Source: an uncultured Granulosicoccaceae bacterium (GTDB taxonomy: Bacteria > Pseudomonadota > Gammaproteobacteria > Granulosicoccales > Granulosicoccaceae). Taken from it: 64,000 nt of DNA. A program made the translations under genes and the position numbers. The DNA is taken from contig CALAJN010000014.1 in assembly GCA_937922675.1 (NCBI GenBank), positions 248,001-312,000 on the forward strand. Direction: 5' to 3'. Under the pieces are notes generated by a model. That model did not search any database and had not been told where the DNA came from. It worked only from the letters and a program-made list of their open reading frames with translations. Below are positions 50,946 to 60,490 of the stretch, piece after piece. Positions within the stretch are counted from its first letter, which is position 1. Every line of letters begins with the position of its first letter.

Positions 50946-53162
50946 ATGGGTGCGAACAAGGCTGCGCCGATAGTGCAGGTGGCCGTACCGACCCCGGTCG
51001 CGCGGCTGTTTGACTACCGGTGGTCATTGGATGCGCCAATTCCGGTGGCCGGCATGCGTGTGGCTGTCATGTTTCGTCGGCGGCAGCTGATCGGCGTGGT
51101 GGTGTCCAGCTCCGCTGAATCCAGTGTAGCGCCCGGGCGCCTCAAGCCGGTGGGCTCTGTTATCGATAGCTCGCCGATCTTGCCCGCAGAGATGATGTCA
51201 CTGCTGGTCTGGGCCGCCAGTTACTACCACCATCCGATTGGCGAGGTGTTGGCAGCTGCGCTGCCCAGAGCCTTGAGGGATGGTGCACCTGCGGCTTTGA
51301 AGCAGCGCGAGATTTTTACGCTTGCGCAACGTGTGGACGAGCTGATGCCTACCCTCGGACGTGCCCCGGTGCAGCGGCGCCTGATAGAGCGTCTCGCCGA
51401 CACCGGTAGTGCTGACGCCACGAGTCTCTCGACGATCAGCGCTCGTTGGCGAGCTTCTCTGGCTCCGCTGATCGAGCGAGGTTCGGTCACCGTGACGATG
51501 AGTCGTTCGCTGCCTGTCAATCAGGCAAAGTCCAGCGGGCCCGGGCTGGTGGGTGAGCAAGCGGCCGCGCTGGCGGCGATTGTGTCCTCGCTTGGGCAGC
51601 AGCAAACCTTCCTGCTCAACGGTGTGACCGGAAGCGGCAAGACCGAAGTGTATCTGCAGGCGATAGAGGCGGCTCGACTGCGCGGTGAACAGGTTCTGGT
51701 CCTGGTGCCTGAGATTTCGTTGACGCCGCAGCTCATGGGCCGTTTTTCCGCCCGCTTGTCCGGTTGTCTTGTGAGTCTGCATTCTGGTTTGAACGACACC
51801 GAGCGGTCGCAGGCCTGGTTGCTCGCTGCGCTGGGTCATGCCGATGTGGTGGTGGGCACGCGGTCGGCGGTGCTCGTGCCCTTGCCTCGTTTGGGCCTGG
51901 TGATCGTTGATGAAGAGCACGATGGCTCACTCAAGCAGCAGGACGGCTTTCGCTACCATGCGCGCGACCTTGCCCTGATGCGTGGGCGAGATGCGTGCTG
52001 CCCGGTGGTGCTCGGCAGTGCGACACCGTCATTCGAGTCGCTGCGCAATGTCGCCGTTGATCGCTTTTCAGAGCTGCGCCTCACCGCGCGAGCGACCGGT
52101 GCACAGCCTCCTGTTCTCGCGCTGGTGGACATCCGTCAACGCGCCTTGACCGAGGGGCTGAGTGAGCGGCTGGTCGATGCCATTGCAGAGCATCTCGATG
52201 CGGGTTCACAAGCGCTGGTGTTCATAAATCGTCGAGGATTTGCACCTGCGCTGTTGTGCAATGACTGTGGTGATGCGGCCGACTGCCAACGTTGCGATGC
52301 CCACATGACGGTTCATGCAGCTTCAGGGCGGTTGCGTTGCCATCACTGTGGTGCCGAGCGTGATCTACCGGTTGCCTGTGCCAGCTGCGGCTCGGTGCAG
52401 CTTGATCGCGTAGGGCATGGCACCGAACGGGTCGCGGCGGCATTGGCGGAGGCCTTTCCTGATGTTGAGATCGCCCGCATTGACCGAGACAGCACCCGAA
52501 AAAAGGGGGCGCTGGAGGAGCAGCTTGAGCGCGCTGTGACTGGACGAGCGCGCCTGCTTGTCGGTACACAAATGCTTGCCAAGGGGCATCATTTTCCTGC
52601 GCTGACACTGGTCGGTGTCCTCGATGCAGACAGAGGTCTTTTTGGTACTGACTTTCGGTCGCTCGAGCAGATGGGTCAACTGATCTTGCAGGTTGCAGGG
52701 CGCGCAGGGCGCGAAAGCGCACAGGGGATGGTGATGATCCAGACGCGCAACCCCGACAATCCGATGTTGCAAACCTTGATTGCCGAGGGCTACGACGCGT
52801 TTGCTGAAGTCGCCATGCAAGAGCGGCGCGTAGCGGGCTGGCCGCCGTTTGGTCATGTGGCTCTGATACGCAGCGATGCGGTGAACCCGCAGCGGCCGAT
52901 TGAATTCCTCGACACAGTGGCCGATTTTCTCGGCAAGGATCTCGAGGCGCGTGATGCGGTGGGTGAGGTCGAACTACTTGGGCCAGCGCCAGCGCCCATG
53001 GAGCGTCTCGCGGGCCGCTATCGTGCGCGTTTGCTACTGCTGGGTGACTCTCGCGCCAAGCTTCACACGACGCTCGCGCGCCTGGCGTCGGTCATCGATG
53101 CTCTTGAGGGTGCACGTCAGGTGCGCTGGTCCATTGATGTGGATCCGGCTGATTTGTTTTAA
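50946..53162 (+). CDS. priA: Primosomal protein N' (replication restart helicase PriA)
   Basis: ATP-dependent 3'-5' helicase that reloads the replisome at stalled forks, 738 residues from ATG 50946. The N-terminal DNA-binding start VQVAVPTPVARLFDYRW follows at once. Walker A is GVTGSGKTEVY, the DEAH-like box VDEEHDGSLKQ, and the two zinc sites are made by eight cysteines in CNDCGDAADCQRCDAH and CHHCGAERDLPVACASCGSVQL. C-terminal helicase motifs are VGTQMLAKGHHFPALTLVGVLDADRGL and QVAGRAGRES. In-frame starts at 50850 (GTG) and 50907 would add residues with no family likeness. It is followed by argS and a SPOR gene as in Pseudomonas. Confidence 0.96.
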   Translation: MGANKAAPIVQVAVPTPVARLFDYRWSLDAPIPVAGMRVAVMFRRRQLIGVVVSSSAESSVAPGRLKPVGSVIDSSPILPAEMMSLLVWAASYYHHPIGEVLAAALPRALRDGAPAALKQREIFTLAQRVDELMPTLGRAPVQRRLIERLADTGSADATSLSTISARWRASLAPLIERGSVTVTMSRSLPVNQAKSSGPGLVGEQAAALAAIVSSLGQQQTFLLNGVTGSGKTEVYLQAIEAARLRGEQVLVLVPEISLTPQLMGRFSARLSGCLVSLHSGLNDTERSQAWLLAALGHADVVVGTRSAVLVPLPRLGLVIVDEEHDGSLKQQDGFRYHARDLALMRGRDACCPVVLGSATPSFESLRNVAVDRFSELRLTARATGAQPPVLALVDIRQRALTEGLSERLVDAIAEHLDAGSQALVFINRRGFAPALLCNDCGDAADCQRCDAHMTVHAASGRLRCHHCGAERDLPVACASCGSVQLDRVGHGTERVAAALAEAFPDVEIARIDRDSTRKKGALEEQLERAVTGRARLLVGTQMLAKGHHFPALTLVGVLDADRGLFGTDFRSLEQMGQLILQVAGRAGRESAQGMVMIQTRNPDNPMLQTLIAEGYDAFAEVAMQERRVAGWPPFGHVALIRSDAVNPQRPIEFLDTVADFLGKDLEARDAVGEVELLGPAPAPMERLAGRYRARLLLLGDSRAKLHTTLARLASVIDALEGARQVRWSIDVDPADLF

Positions 53163-53273
53163 GGATACGCAACAGACGCGGAGACAAAGCGTGGCGGTGC
53201 TAGACTTGACTCTTGATGCCGCAGCCACTGCAGCATCCTCCCACTTTCCTCCTGTTGGCATCGAAGCGTCCCT

Positions 53274-55049
53274 GTGAAAGCGCGACTCGAAGAGCAGCTC
53301 GCTGACGCACTCGCGACGCTGAAGACCGATGGCCTTGTGCCGTCTGATGTCTCCCCTCAAATCACCGTGACGCGGACAAAAGATCCCACGCACGGTGACT
53401 TTGCGACCAATCTGGCCATGCAATTGGCCAAGCCTGCTGGTGTCAAGCCGCGCGACATGGCCGATGCGCTGGTTGCGGCTCTGCCAGCCTCCGAGTCGGT
53501 GCGCGAGGTCACTATTGCAGGCCCAGGCTTCATCAACTTCTTTGCGAGTGAATCGACCTTGTCCGATGTCGTGCGTCGCGTGCTCGATGAGGGTGATGCG
53601 TTCGGTCGTTCCGAGGTTGGCAAGGGGCAGCGCATTCAGGTGGAGTTCGTATCGGCCAATCCCACTGGCCCTTTGCATGTAGGGCACGGTCGCGGTGCAG
53701 CCCTGGGCGCCACCATCGCCAATCTGTTGAGCGCGGCAGGGTTTGATGTCCAGCGCGAGTACTACGTCAACGATGCCGGTCGGCAAATGAACATTCTCGC
53801 GCTCAGTGTGTGGCTGCGATATCTCTCCGCAGGTACCGCAGCAGACTTTGCCTTCCCGTCAAATGGCTATCGAGGGGACTACATCAACGATATCGCAGCG
53901 TCCCTTCGTGAAACGGAGGGTGACGCGTTTGAGCGAGATCCTGCGGCGGTGTTCAGCGGCGTTGTGGATGACGAGGTCGTTGCTGCAGACGGCACCACAA
54001 CGGGTGACAAGGAAGCCCATGTTGATGCACTGATCGAGCGGGCGCAAACCGCTCTCGGTGACAACGCGTGGCGTAGGGTGTTTGACCATGGGCTCGAGGC
54101 GATTATCGAGGACATTCGAGTTGACCTCGGTGAGTTTGGTGTCAACTACGATGAGTGGTTCAGTGAGCGCTCGATTGCCAGCGATGTTGAACAGGTAGTG
54201 GAACGTCTGGCGAGTGCGGGTCATCTGTATGAGAAGGATGGGTCACGCTGGTTCCGATCCACCGCCTTTGGCGACGACAAGGACCGAGTGGTTGTACGCG
54301 ACGATGGGCGCACCACCTACTTCGCCTCAGACATCGCGTACATCGACAACAAGCTTGCACGCGGGTTTGAGCAAGTGCTTTACGTATTTGGTGCAGATCA
54401 TCACGGCTACGTCACCCGAATGAAGGCTGCATGCGAAGCACTGGGTCATGATCCACAGCGTCTTGAATTTTTGCTCATCCAGTTTGCCATCCTCTACCGC
54501 AGTGGCGAGCGCGTACAGATGTCCACACGCTCAGGTTCTTTTGTAACGCTGCGCGAGCTGCGCGAAGAAGTCGGTACCGATGCGGCGCGCTGGTTTTATG
54601 TCATGCGACGTTATCAGCAGCATCTGGATTTTGATCTCGATCTTGCCAAGTCACGCTCCAACGAAAATCCGGTCTACTACGTTCAGTATGCGCACGCGCG
54701 CATCTGTAGCGTGTTGCGTGAGCTCGGGCATCGCAATCTCGCCTTTGAGCAGGATGCAGGTCTTGCAGCGCTCGATCAACTGGTAGAGCCCGCAGAGGCA
54801 GAGCTTTTGACACTGTTGGCAACCTGGCCTGAGTTGCTCGAGCGAGCTGCCATCGCGCGTGAGCCACATCAAGTGACAGGCTACTTGCGAGATCTCGCCA
54901 ATGGTCTACATAGCTACTACAACGGTCACAAGTTTCTGGTGGACGACGATGCCTTGCGACAAGCACGTCTCTGTCTCCTGCTTGCAGTGCGTCAAGTGCT
55001 GGTCAATGGGCTGACTCTCATCGATGTATCGACCCCCGAGGTGATGTAG
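53274..55049 (+). CDS. argS: Arginyl-tRNA synthetase
   Basis: Class I aminoacyl-tRNA synthetase of 591 residues charging tRNA-Arg. The N-terminal tRNA-binding Add-1 domain is followed by the HIGH-type motif NPTGPLHVGHGRGAALGATI near residue 130 and DAGRQMNILALSVWLRY. The KMSK-like loop is RVQMSTRSGSFVTLREL near residue 410, and the DALR anticodon-binding domain ends the protein (YYVQYAHARICSVLREL and LRQARLCLLLAVRQVLVNGLTLI). GTG 53274 is the start. The next gene starts one base after its stop. Confidence 0.96.
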   Translation: MKARLEEQLADALATLKTDGLVPSDVSPQITVTRTKDPTHGDFATNLAMQLAKPAGVKPRDMADALVAALPASESVREVTIAGPGFINFFASESTLSDVVRRVLDEGDAFGRSEVGKGQRIQVEFVSANPTGPLHVGHGRGAALGATIANLLSAAGFDVQREYYVNDAGRQMNILALSVWLRYLSAGTAADFAFPSNGYRGDYINDIAASLRETEGDAFERDPAAVFSGVVDDEVVAADGTTTGDKEAHVDALIERAQTALGDNAWRRVFDHGLEAIIEDIRVDLGEFGVNYDEWFSERSIASDVEQVVERLASAGHLYEKDGSRWFRSTAFGDDKDRVVVRDDGRTTYFASDIAYIDNKLARGFEQVLYVFGADHHGYVTRMKAACEALGHDPQRLEFLLIQFAILYRSGERVQMSTRSGSFVTLRELREEVGTDAARWFYVMRRYQQHLDFDLDLAKSRSNENPVYYVQYAHARICSVLRELGHRNLAFEQDAGLAALDQLVEPAEAELLTLLATWPELLERAAIAREPHQVTGYLRDLANGLHSYYNGHKFLVDDDALRQARLCLLLAVRQVLVNGLTLIDVSTPEVM

Positions 55050-55050
55050 C

Positions 55051-55632
55051 TTGGCGTCACAACCCGCCAATACCCGGTTCTTCGTGCTGGCGCTCGGCCT
55101 GCTCGTAGGCTTTGTCATCAGCTTTGTGATGCTGCTCTCGCGCCTGCCAGTCGATAGTTCACTGGTTGACGTGCGGGCACTTGAGGCACCGACCACGACC
55201 GATAACTACGAGTTCTACACCGTGCTGCCGGCAGAGAAGGCCGCCTCACCGGTGGTGACGGCTGTTGCCGCACCAGAGCCTCAACAAATCATTCAGCCTG
55301 CAACGCGTGTGGTGCCCGGCAACGTTCAAAGCATCAGCGGTCGAAGCCTCGCCGCGGAAGGCTATGCGGAGATCCCCGCTTCCAGTCTCGGTCAGGAGTC
55401 CTACTTCCTGCAAGCGGGTAATTTTCGCGAACCTGGTGACGCCGAGAGAGCTCGGGCAGCGGTGTTGCTGCTAGGCCTGGAGGCCTTCATCGTCACCCGT
55501 CAGGACGCAAACGGTGCCACCGGTCACCGCGTGCGCGTTGGTCCCTTCTTCGACCAGAATCGCCTCGTCGAAGCCAAGCAACGCCTGCGCGGGGCCAACA
55601 TCCGCTACGACATCATCCGCGTCACCGGCTGA
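55051..55632 (+). CDS. SPOR-domain cell-division protein (FtsN-like)
   Basis: 193 residues with a short cytoplasmic start, one membrane segment (FFVLALGLLVGFVISFVML) near residue 10, a periplasmic linker and a C-terminal SPOR domain (SYFLQAGNFREPGDAERARAAVLLLGLEAFIV and HRVRVGPFFDQNRLVEAKQRLRGANIRYDIIRV) that binds denuded septal peptidoglycan. The start is TTG 55051, one base after the argS stop, so translation is coupled. In Pseudomonas the same gene follows argS and precedes hslVU; here a REP-type element starts right after the stop and hslVU is absent. Confidence 0.9.
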   Translation: MASQPANTRFFVLALGLLVGFVISFVMLLSRLPVDSSLVDVRALEAPTTTDNYEFYTVLPAEKAASPVVTAVAAPEPQQIIQPATRVVPGNVQSISGRSLAAEGYAEIPASSLGQESYFLQAGNFREPGDAERARAAVLLLGLEAFIVTRQDANGATGHRVRVGPFFDQNRLVEAKQRLRGANIRYDIIRVTG

Positions 55633-55633
55633 C

Positions 55634-55671
55634 CCCGTGGGGTCGGACCACGGTAAGTGATTGTTTAGTGG
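55634..55671 (+). repeat. REP-like element, copy B (left end)
   Basis: CCGTGGGGTCGGACCACGG and TAAGTGATTGTTTAGTGG. It matches copy A at 13598 in nearly all of about 34 positions and begins one base after the SPOR stop codon, as copy A does after livF. Confidence 0.85.
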
Positions 55672-55852
55672 AAGTTAATTCGCCAAATACGGGGCAATAC
55701 AGGCGCTAATTGGCGCCCGAACCCGGCTTTGCAGAACTTATAAGGGGTGCGTCGCCCTTGCAGTGCTAACTCCCTCAGTGTTACAACTGTTTCAGTCGCA
55801 TGAAGCGGCGCCGCATCAATGAGGATGCGGATTTCGTTCAAGGAGGGACGGT

Positions 55853-56590
55853 ATGGCGCGTGCGCACAGGCACTTCGTCACAGGCCAGGTCTGGCACATC
55901 ACTCAACGTTGCCACCAGCGCGAGTTTTTGCTCGGCTCGGATATTGATAGGCGTCGCTGGATCTACTGGCTATTTCAGGCTCGCAAACGATTCGGGCTCA
56001 GCGTGCTCGACTACGTTGTGACACGTAACCATATTCATCTATTGGTGCGAGACACCGGGGATGGAGTCATTGCATCAAGTATGCAATTGATCTCGGGCCG
56101 CACAGCACAGGAATTCAATTATCGACAGCAGCGGCGCGGTGCGTTCTGGGAGGACCGGTACCACGCCACTGCCGTGCAGAGCGATCTCCATTTGGCACGC
56201 GTGCTCGTATACATAGACTTGAACATGGTGCGAGCGGGTGTGATTAAACATCCCTCGGAGTGGAAGCGTGGTGGCTATGCAGAGCTGCAACGCCCGCGCA
56301 GAAGAGGTGGACGGCTGGACTACGAGACATTGCAGGACTTACTGAATTGCGGTTCATTGCGTGAGTTGCAACTCGCTAGGCAATCCTGGGTCGAGCAGAA
56401 GCTGGAAGAAGAGGGGTGCCTCAAGCGTGTTCCAGAGTGGACTGAATCTCTGGCTGTAGGTTCTTTCCACTACGCTGTGATGATGTTGCGTCAGCTCGCT
56501 GTTTCTAACCCCGGCAGGACGACGGCGAATACAGCGGTTGGTCATGTCGTACGGGAGCCATCGGTTAGTTATGCTGACTCGGGGGCTTAA
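55853..56590 (+). CDS. REP-associated tyrosine transposase (RAYT), Y1 HUH family
   Basis: 245 residues, start ATG 55853 behind the perfect ribosome site AAGGAGG (55840-55846). The IS200-like HUH motif is NHIHLLV (His60 and His62), and the probable catalytic tyrosine is Tyr120 in LVYIDLNMVRAGV. GAFWEDRYHATAV is another family block. The C-terminal 90 residues are not conserved among RAYTs that I know. These enzymes nick single-stranded REP sequences and spread them through the chromosome; the repeat copies A, B and C in this window are probably its substrates. The frame is intact. Confidence 0.92.
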   Translation: MARAHRHFVTGQVWHITQRCHQREFLLGSDIDRRRWIYWLFQARKRFGLSVLDYVVTRNHIHLLVRDTGDGVIASSMQLISGRTAQEFNYRQQRRGAFWEDRYHATAVQSDLHLARVLVYIDLNMVRAGVIKHPSEWKRGGYAELQRPRRRGGRLDYETLQDLLNCGSLRELQLARQSWVEQKLEEEGCLKRVPEWTESLAVGSFHYAVMMLRQLAVSNPGRTTANTAVGHVVREPSVSYADSGA

Positions 56591-56619
56591 ACAGCTACGA
56601 TTTGTGTTGTTTGATGGCG

Positions 56620-56658
56620 AATAGGGCTGCTTTCAGCCCTTATTCAAGACTTTTTTTA
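56620..56658 (+). terminator. Possible terminator after the transposase gene
   Basis: ATAGGGCTG (56621-56629) pairs with CAGCCCTTAT (56634-56643) with a small bulge and a short loop, followed by a run of seven T at about 56651-56657. The 8-base spacer between stem and T-run is longer than usual. It lies just before the hrpA start, so it may shield hrpA from transposase transcription. Confidence 0.5.
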
Positions 56659-56659
56659 G

Positions 56660-56694
56660 ATGAATCAATCAGTTAACGTGGTCCGACCCCAGGC
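56660..56694 (-). repeat. REP-like element, copy C (right end), overlapping the hrpA start
   Basis: Read on the minus strand it runs CCTGGGGTCGGACCACG, TTAACTGATTGATTCAT, matching copies A and B over about 30 bases in inverted orientation. The plus strand of this copy contains the ATG and the first 11-12 codons of hrpA. Confidence 0.8.
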
Positions 56695-59600
56695 CCAACT
56701 GCCTGTGCTGGAGCGGCGCGAGGAGTTTCTTGCGGCGTTGGAGCAGCATCAGGTGGTGATCGTGTGCGGTGAGACGGGGTCGGGCAAGACCACGCAGCTG
56801 CCGCAGATCTGTCTTGCGGGTGGGCGCGCGGTTGATGGTGCCTTGATCGGGCATACGCAGCCGCGGCGTCTCGCGGCGCGAAGTGTCTCAAGCCGTATCG
56901 CGAGTGAGCTGGGTACGAGTGTGGGTCAGGAGGTCGGGTTCAAGATCCGGTTTTCAGATCAGGTGAGTGCGTCGACACGCATCAAGTTGATGACCGACGG
57001 TATTCTGCTAGCCGAGACCCGGCGTGACCCGCTGCTCAAGGCCTATGACACCTTGATCATCGATGAGGCGCATGAGCGTTCGTTGAATATCGATTTCTTG
57101 CTCGGCTACCTTAAGAAGTTGCTTCCGCGGCGTCCCGATTTGAAGCTTGTCATCACCTCGGCAACCATTGATCCCGAGCGCTTTGCCCGGCACTTTGACA
57201 ACGCGCCAATCATTCAGGCTGAGGGTCGAACGTATCCGGTGGAGGTTCGCTATGCACCACCGGGCCTTGGGCAAGATGGCACGCAGTCCGAGGATGCGTC
57301 CACCGCCGAGGGTATGTCCGAGGCGGTTGTCGAGGCCTGTCGGGAACTGCTTTCAGAGCGCCAGCATGATGTTCTGGTGTTCTTCCCGGGAGAGCGCGAG
57401 ATTCGTGAAGCTGCAGACCTGCTTGGCAAGCAGGCGAGTCATGACAGGCTCTTCCGCGGAGTTGAAATCTTGCCTCTGTTCTCCCGGCTTTCGAATGCAG
57501 ATCAAAGCCGGATCTTTCAAGCGCATACCGCACCGCGGATCGTGCTTGCCACCAATGTCGCTGAGACGTCCTTGACTGTGCCGGGTATTCGGAGCGTGAT
57601 CGACACGGGACTCGCGCGGGTGTCGCGCTACAGCGTGCGCAGTCAGATTCAGCGTCTACCGGTCGAAAAAATATCGCAGGCGAGTGCCAATCAGCGCAAG
57701 GGGCGATGCGGGCGTGTTGCGCCAGGTGTGTGCATTCGCTTGTACGATGAAGAGGACTTTGATGCGCGTCCGGAGTTTACCGAACCGGAGATCCTTCGTA
57801 CCAATCTGGCTGCCGTCATACTCCAGATGCGATCGATGGCGCTCGGCGCGATAGATAGCTTTCCTTTCGTAGAAGCACCGGAGCCGCGTTTCGTCAATGA
57901 TGGTTATCGTACATTGCAAGAGCTTGCAGCGCTCGATACCGCACGCGAGCTTACGCCACTCGGCAAGCGTCTAGCGCGGTTGCCGATCGATCCGCGTCTT
58001 GGTCGAATGGTTCTCGCCGCTGTAGACGAAGGCGCTCTTGATGAAGTGCTCACCATTGTCAGTGCCCTGTCAGTACAGGACCCGCGTGATCGTCCTTTTG
58101 ATAAACGTCAGGCAGCCGATGAGTTGCATGCGGAGTTCAACCACGAGCGTTCCGATTTTCTGTCGTGGCTAAACCTGTGGAGTTTTGTGTCGGTACAGAA
58201 GGAGGCGTTATCCAATTCAAAATTCAGGAAGATGTGCAAGCAGCGATTCCTTGCGCCCATGCGTATTCTTGAATGGATGGATGTGCGTCGTCAGTTGCTG
58301 CTCTTGGTGCGCGAGCTGAAATTCACCATAAACACAACTCCCGCAGAGGAAGACAACATTCATCGTGCCTTGTTGACAGGTTTGCTGGCCAATGTAGCCA
58401 CGCGTACTGACAAGCGTGACTATCTGGGTACACGTAACCGACACATGGAAATATTTCCAGGCTCTGTGCTGTTTCGTCGCGCGGAGCGACCCGGTGCCAA
58501 GCCACAAAAAGCTGCCGCGCGAACCGAGGCTGCCGTGGCAAAAGCCGGAGCCAAGCCCAGCGCTCCAAAGTGGATCATGGCTGCCGAGATTGCCGAGACC
58601 AGCCGTGTATTCGCGCGCAGCGTGGGTGCGATATCACCTGCGTGGATTGAGAGTGCGGCAGCGCACTTGTTGCAATATAGCTATCGCGACGCACACTGGC
58701 AAAAAAAGGCCGGCAGGGTCTCAGCCTTTGCACAGTCCACATTGTATGGTCTTGTCATCAATGCCAAACGACGTGTCGACTATGCACGTATCAATCCGCG
58801 TGAGTGTCGCGAGATATTCATTCGAGATGCGTTGGTGGGGGGCAAAATTCAGACCCGTGCGGAGTTTCATCGTCACAACCAGGCGCTGTTGAATGAGGTT
58901 ATGACTCTTGAGGAAAAGACACGCCGGCGTGACATCGTCATAGATCCGGAGTCTCTGGTGCGCTTCTATGATGCCTTGTTGCCAGACGACATCTGTTCAA
59001 CTGCGAACTTTGAAACCTGGCGTGTTGAGTTCGAGCAGGTTAATCCACGTGGCCTGTTCTATTCACGTGAGCAACTGCTTGCCGATGGCGCCGGTGACAT
59101 TGACAACAGGGAATACCCTGATCAGATCGAGATAGGTGGCTTGGTCCTCCCTTTGACCTACCACTTTGCCCCTGGAGAAACCAACGACGGTGTGACTCTT
59201 GTTTGCCCGGTGGCTTTGCTCAATCGTGTTTCGGCTCAGCGCTGTGAGTGGTTGGTGCCAGGACTGTTGGAAGAAAAGATCGCTGTGTTGATAAAGGCGT
59301 TACCCAAGCCGCTTCGCCGTAATTTTGTGCCTGCTCCAGATTACGCCAGTGCCTGCTGTGCAGCCATGCAGGTCAGTGATGCACCCCTGGTCTCGGCCTT
59401 GTCTCGGCAACTGTTGAAGATGACGGGTACCGAGATCTCCTTGTCTGCCTGGGATGAGTCGGTATTGCCGACGCATCTGCGTATGCGGTTTGTTGTAACC
59501 GATGATGTAGGCAAGCCTGTGGATGAGGGGCGTGATCTTGAGGTGCTGCAGCGACGCTATCAGGATCAGGTAGAAGAATCATTAGTACAGTTTGGCGACG

Positions 59601-60490
59601 ACAGTCTTGAGCATGAGTCTGTAAGCGACTGGAACTTTGGTGATCTTGATGAGTGTGTGGATGTGGATAATCGTGGTGTGACCATGCAAGGTTATCCAGC
59701 ACTGCACGTCAAGGCTGATGGCAGTGTGGGTGTACGTTTGTTTGCAAGTCTGAGTGACGCCAACGCGGCCATGCCATCAGGAGTGCGTGCTCTCTATCGC
59801 CTTGTACTTCGTGAAGAGGTTCGCTACCTCGCTCGTAAATTGCCAGGCGTTGATGTGATGGCGTTGCGTTTTGCTCCCTTTGGCACCAAAAATACGCTGA
59901 TCAATGACATCATCGATGCATCCATCGATCATGCCTTCATGCCGGATGGGCAGAGACCACGAACACGCGATGCCTTTTATGGCGCGCTTGAATCCAGGCG
60001 TGCGGAGCTTGTTGGGATAGCCAATGAGTTTGCTGACTGCGTTGCTGACGTGCTCGAACGCCATCGTCAGGTTGCACGCCGTATTGAAGGGCGCATTGCA
60101 CTCAGTTGGATCGAGGCTGCCGCGGATATCAAAGAACAGATAGCGTCGCTGATCTTCGAGGGCTTTGTGACCTCAACCGGCCAGTGGCGTCTGCGACGTT
60201 TGCCGGTGTATTTTGAGGCGATGAACAAGCGTCTCGATGCTATTGACCGTGAGCCGGACAAGGATCGGCGCAGGCGTTCCGAGTTCCTGCCTGTCTGGGA
60301 GGCCTTTCAACAATTGCCCCAACCAGTAGGCGATGGCACCTACACAGACCAGCACGAGAAACTGCGCTGGGCCTTTGAGGAGCTACGCGTGCAATTGTTT
60401 GCGCAGGAGCTCGGTACGAGCGAGAAGGTATCAGTATCGCGCCTGGAAAACCGCGTCAGCGATCTGCTCAAAGTCGATCCTCGGTGGTGA
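56660..60490 (+). CDS. hrpA: ATP-dependent RNA helicase HrpA (DEAH box)
   Basis: 1,276 residues. Walker A is GETGSGKTTQ at 37-46, then HTQPRRLAARSVSSRIA, the DEAH box IIDEAHERSLNIDFLLGYLKKLL and SATIDPERFARHFDNAPII. The helicase C-terminal motif is RIVLATNVAETSLTVPGIRSVIDTGLARVSRY with QRKGRCGRVAPGVCIRLY. The long HrpA-specific C-terminal half follows (DUF3418 region). The first 12 residues come from the REP-like repeat, and there is no ribosome site before ATG 56660 (only a T-run). Escherichia coli HrpA has about 75 residues ahead of this point that are missing here. A start at the GTG 56705 would still give an intact helicase core. Confidence 0.94.
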   Translation: MNQSVNVVRPQAQLPVLERREEFLAALEQHQVVIVCGETGSGKTTQLPQICLAGGRAVDGALIGHTQPRRLAARSVSSRIASELGTSVGQEVGFKIRFSDQVSASTRIKLMTDGILLAETRRDPLLKAYDTLIIDEAHERSLNIDFLLGYLKKLLPRRPDLKLVITSATIDPERFARHFDNAPIIQAEGRTYPVEVRYAPPGLGQDGTQSEDASTAEGMSEAVVEACRELLSERQHDVLVFFPGEREIREAADLLGKQASHDRLFRGVEILPLFSRLSNADQSRIFQAHTAPRIVLATNVAETSLTVPGIRSVIDTGLARVSRYSVRSQIQRLPVEKISQASANQRKGRCGRVAPGVCIRLYDEEDFDARPEFTEPEILRTNLAAVILQMRSMALGAIDSFPFVEAPEPRFVNDGYRTLQELAALDTARELTPLGKRLARLPIDPRLGRMVLAAVDEGALDEVLTIVSALSVQDPRDRPFDKRQAADELHAEFNHERSDFLSWLNLWSFVSVQKEALSNSKFRKMCKQRFLAPMRILEWMDVRRQLLLLVRELKFTINTTPAEEDNIHRALLTGLLANVATRTDKRDYLGTRNRHMEIFPGSVLFRRAERPGAKPQKAAARTEAAVAKAGAKPSAPKWIMAAEIAETSRVFARSVGAISPAWIESAAAHLLQYSYRDAHWQKKAGRVSAFAQSTLYGLVINAKRRVDYARINPRECREIFIRDALVGGKIQTRAEFHRHNQALLNEVMTLEEKTRRRDIVIDPESLVRFYDALLPDDICSTANFETWRVEFEQVNPRGLFYSREQLLADGAGDIDNREYPDQIEIGGLVLPLTYHFAPGETNDGVTLVCPVALLNRVSAQRCEWLVPGLLEEKIAVLIKALPKPLRRNFVPAPDYASACCAAMQVSDAPLVSALSRQLLKMTGTEISLSAWDESVLPTHLRMRFVVTDDVGKPVDEGRDLEVLQRRYQDQVEESLVQFGDDSLEHESVSDWNFGDLDECVDVDNRGVTMQGYPALHVKADGSVGVRLFASLSDANAAMPSGVRALYRLVLREEVRYLARKLPGVDVMALRFAPFGTKNTLINDIIDASIDHAFMPDGQRPRTRDAFYGALESRRAELVGIANEFADCVADVLERHRQVARRIEGRIALSWIEAAADIKEQIASLIFEGFVTSTGQWRLRRLPVYFEAMNKRLDAIDREPDKDRRRRSEFLPVWEAFQQLPQPVGDGTYTDQHEKLRWAFEELRVQLFAQELGTSEKVSVSRLENRVSDLLKVDPRW

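Larger units (their letters stand above)
55633..56694 (+). mobile_element. REP-associated transposase element bounded by inverted REP-like repeats
   Basis: A transposase gene with strong ribosome site lies between a left copy of the REP-like sequence (copy B at 55634) and an inverted right copy (copy C, ending near 56694). The left copy starts one base after the SPOR stop codon; the right one forms the start of hrpA. About 220 bases before the gene hold only this repeat and a small hairpin (AAGGG against CCCTT at about 55741-55757). Confidence 0.75.
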
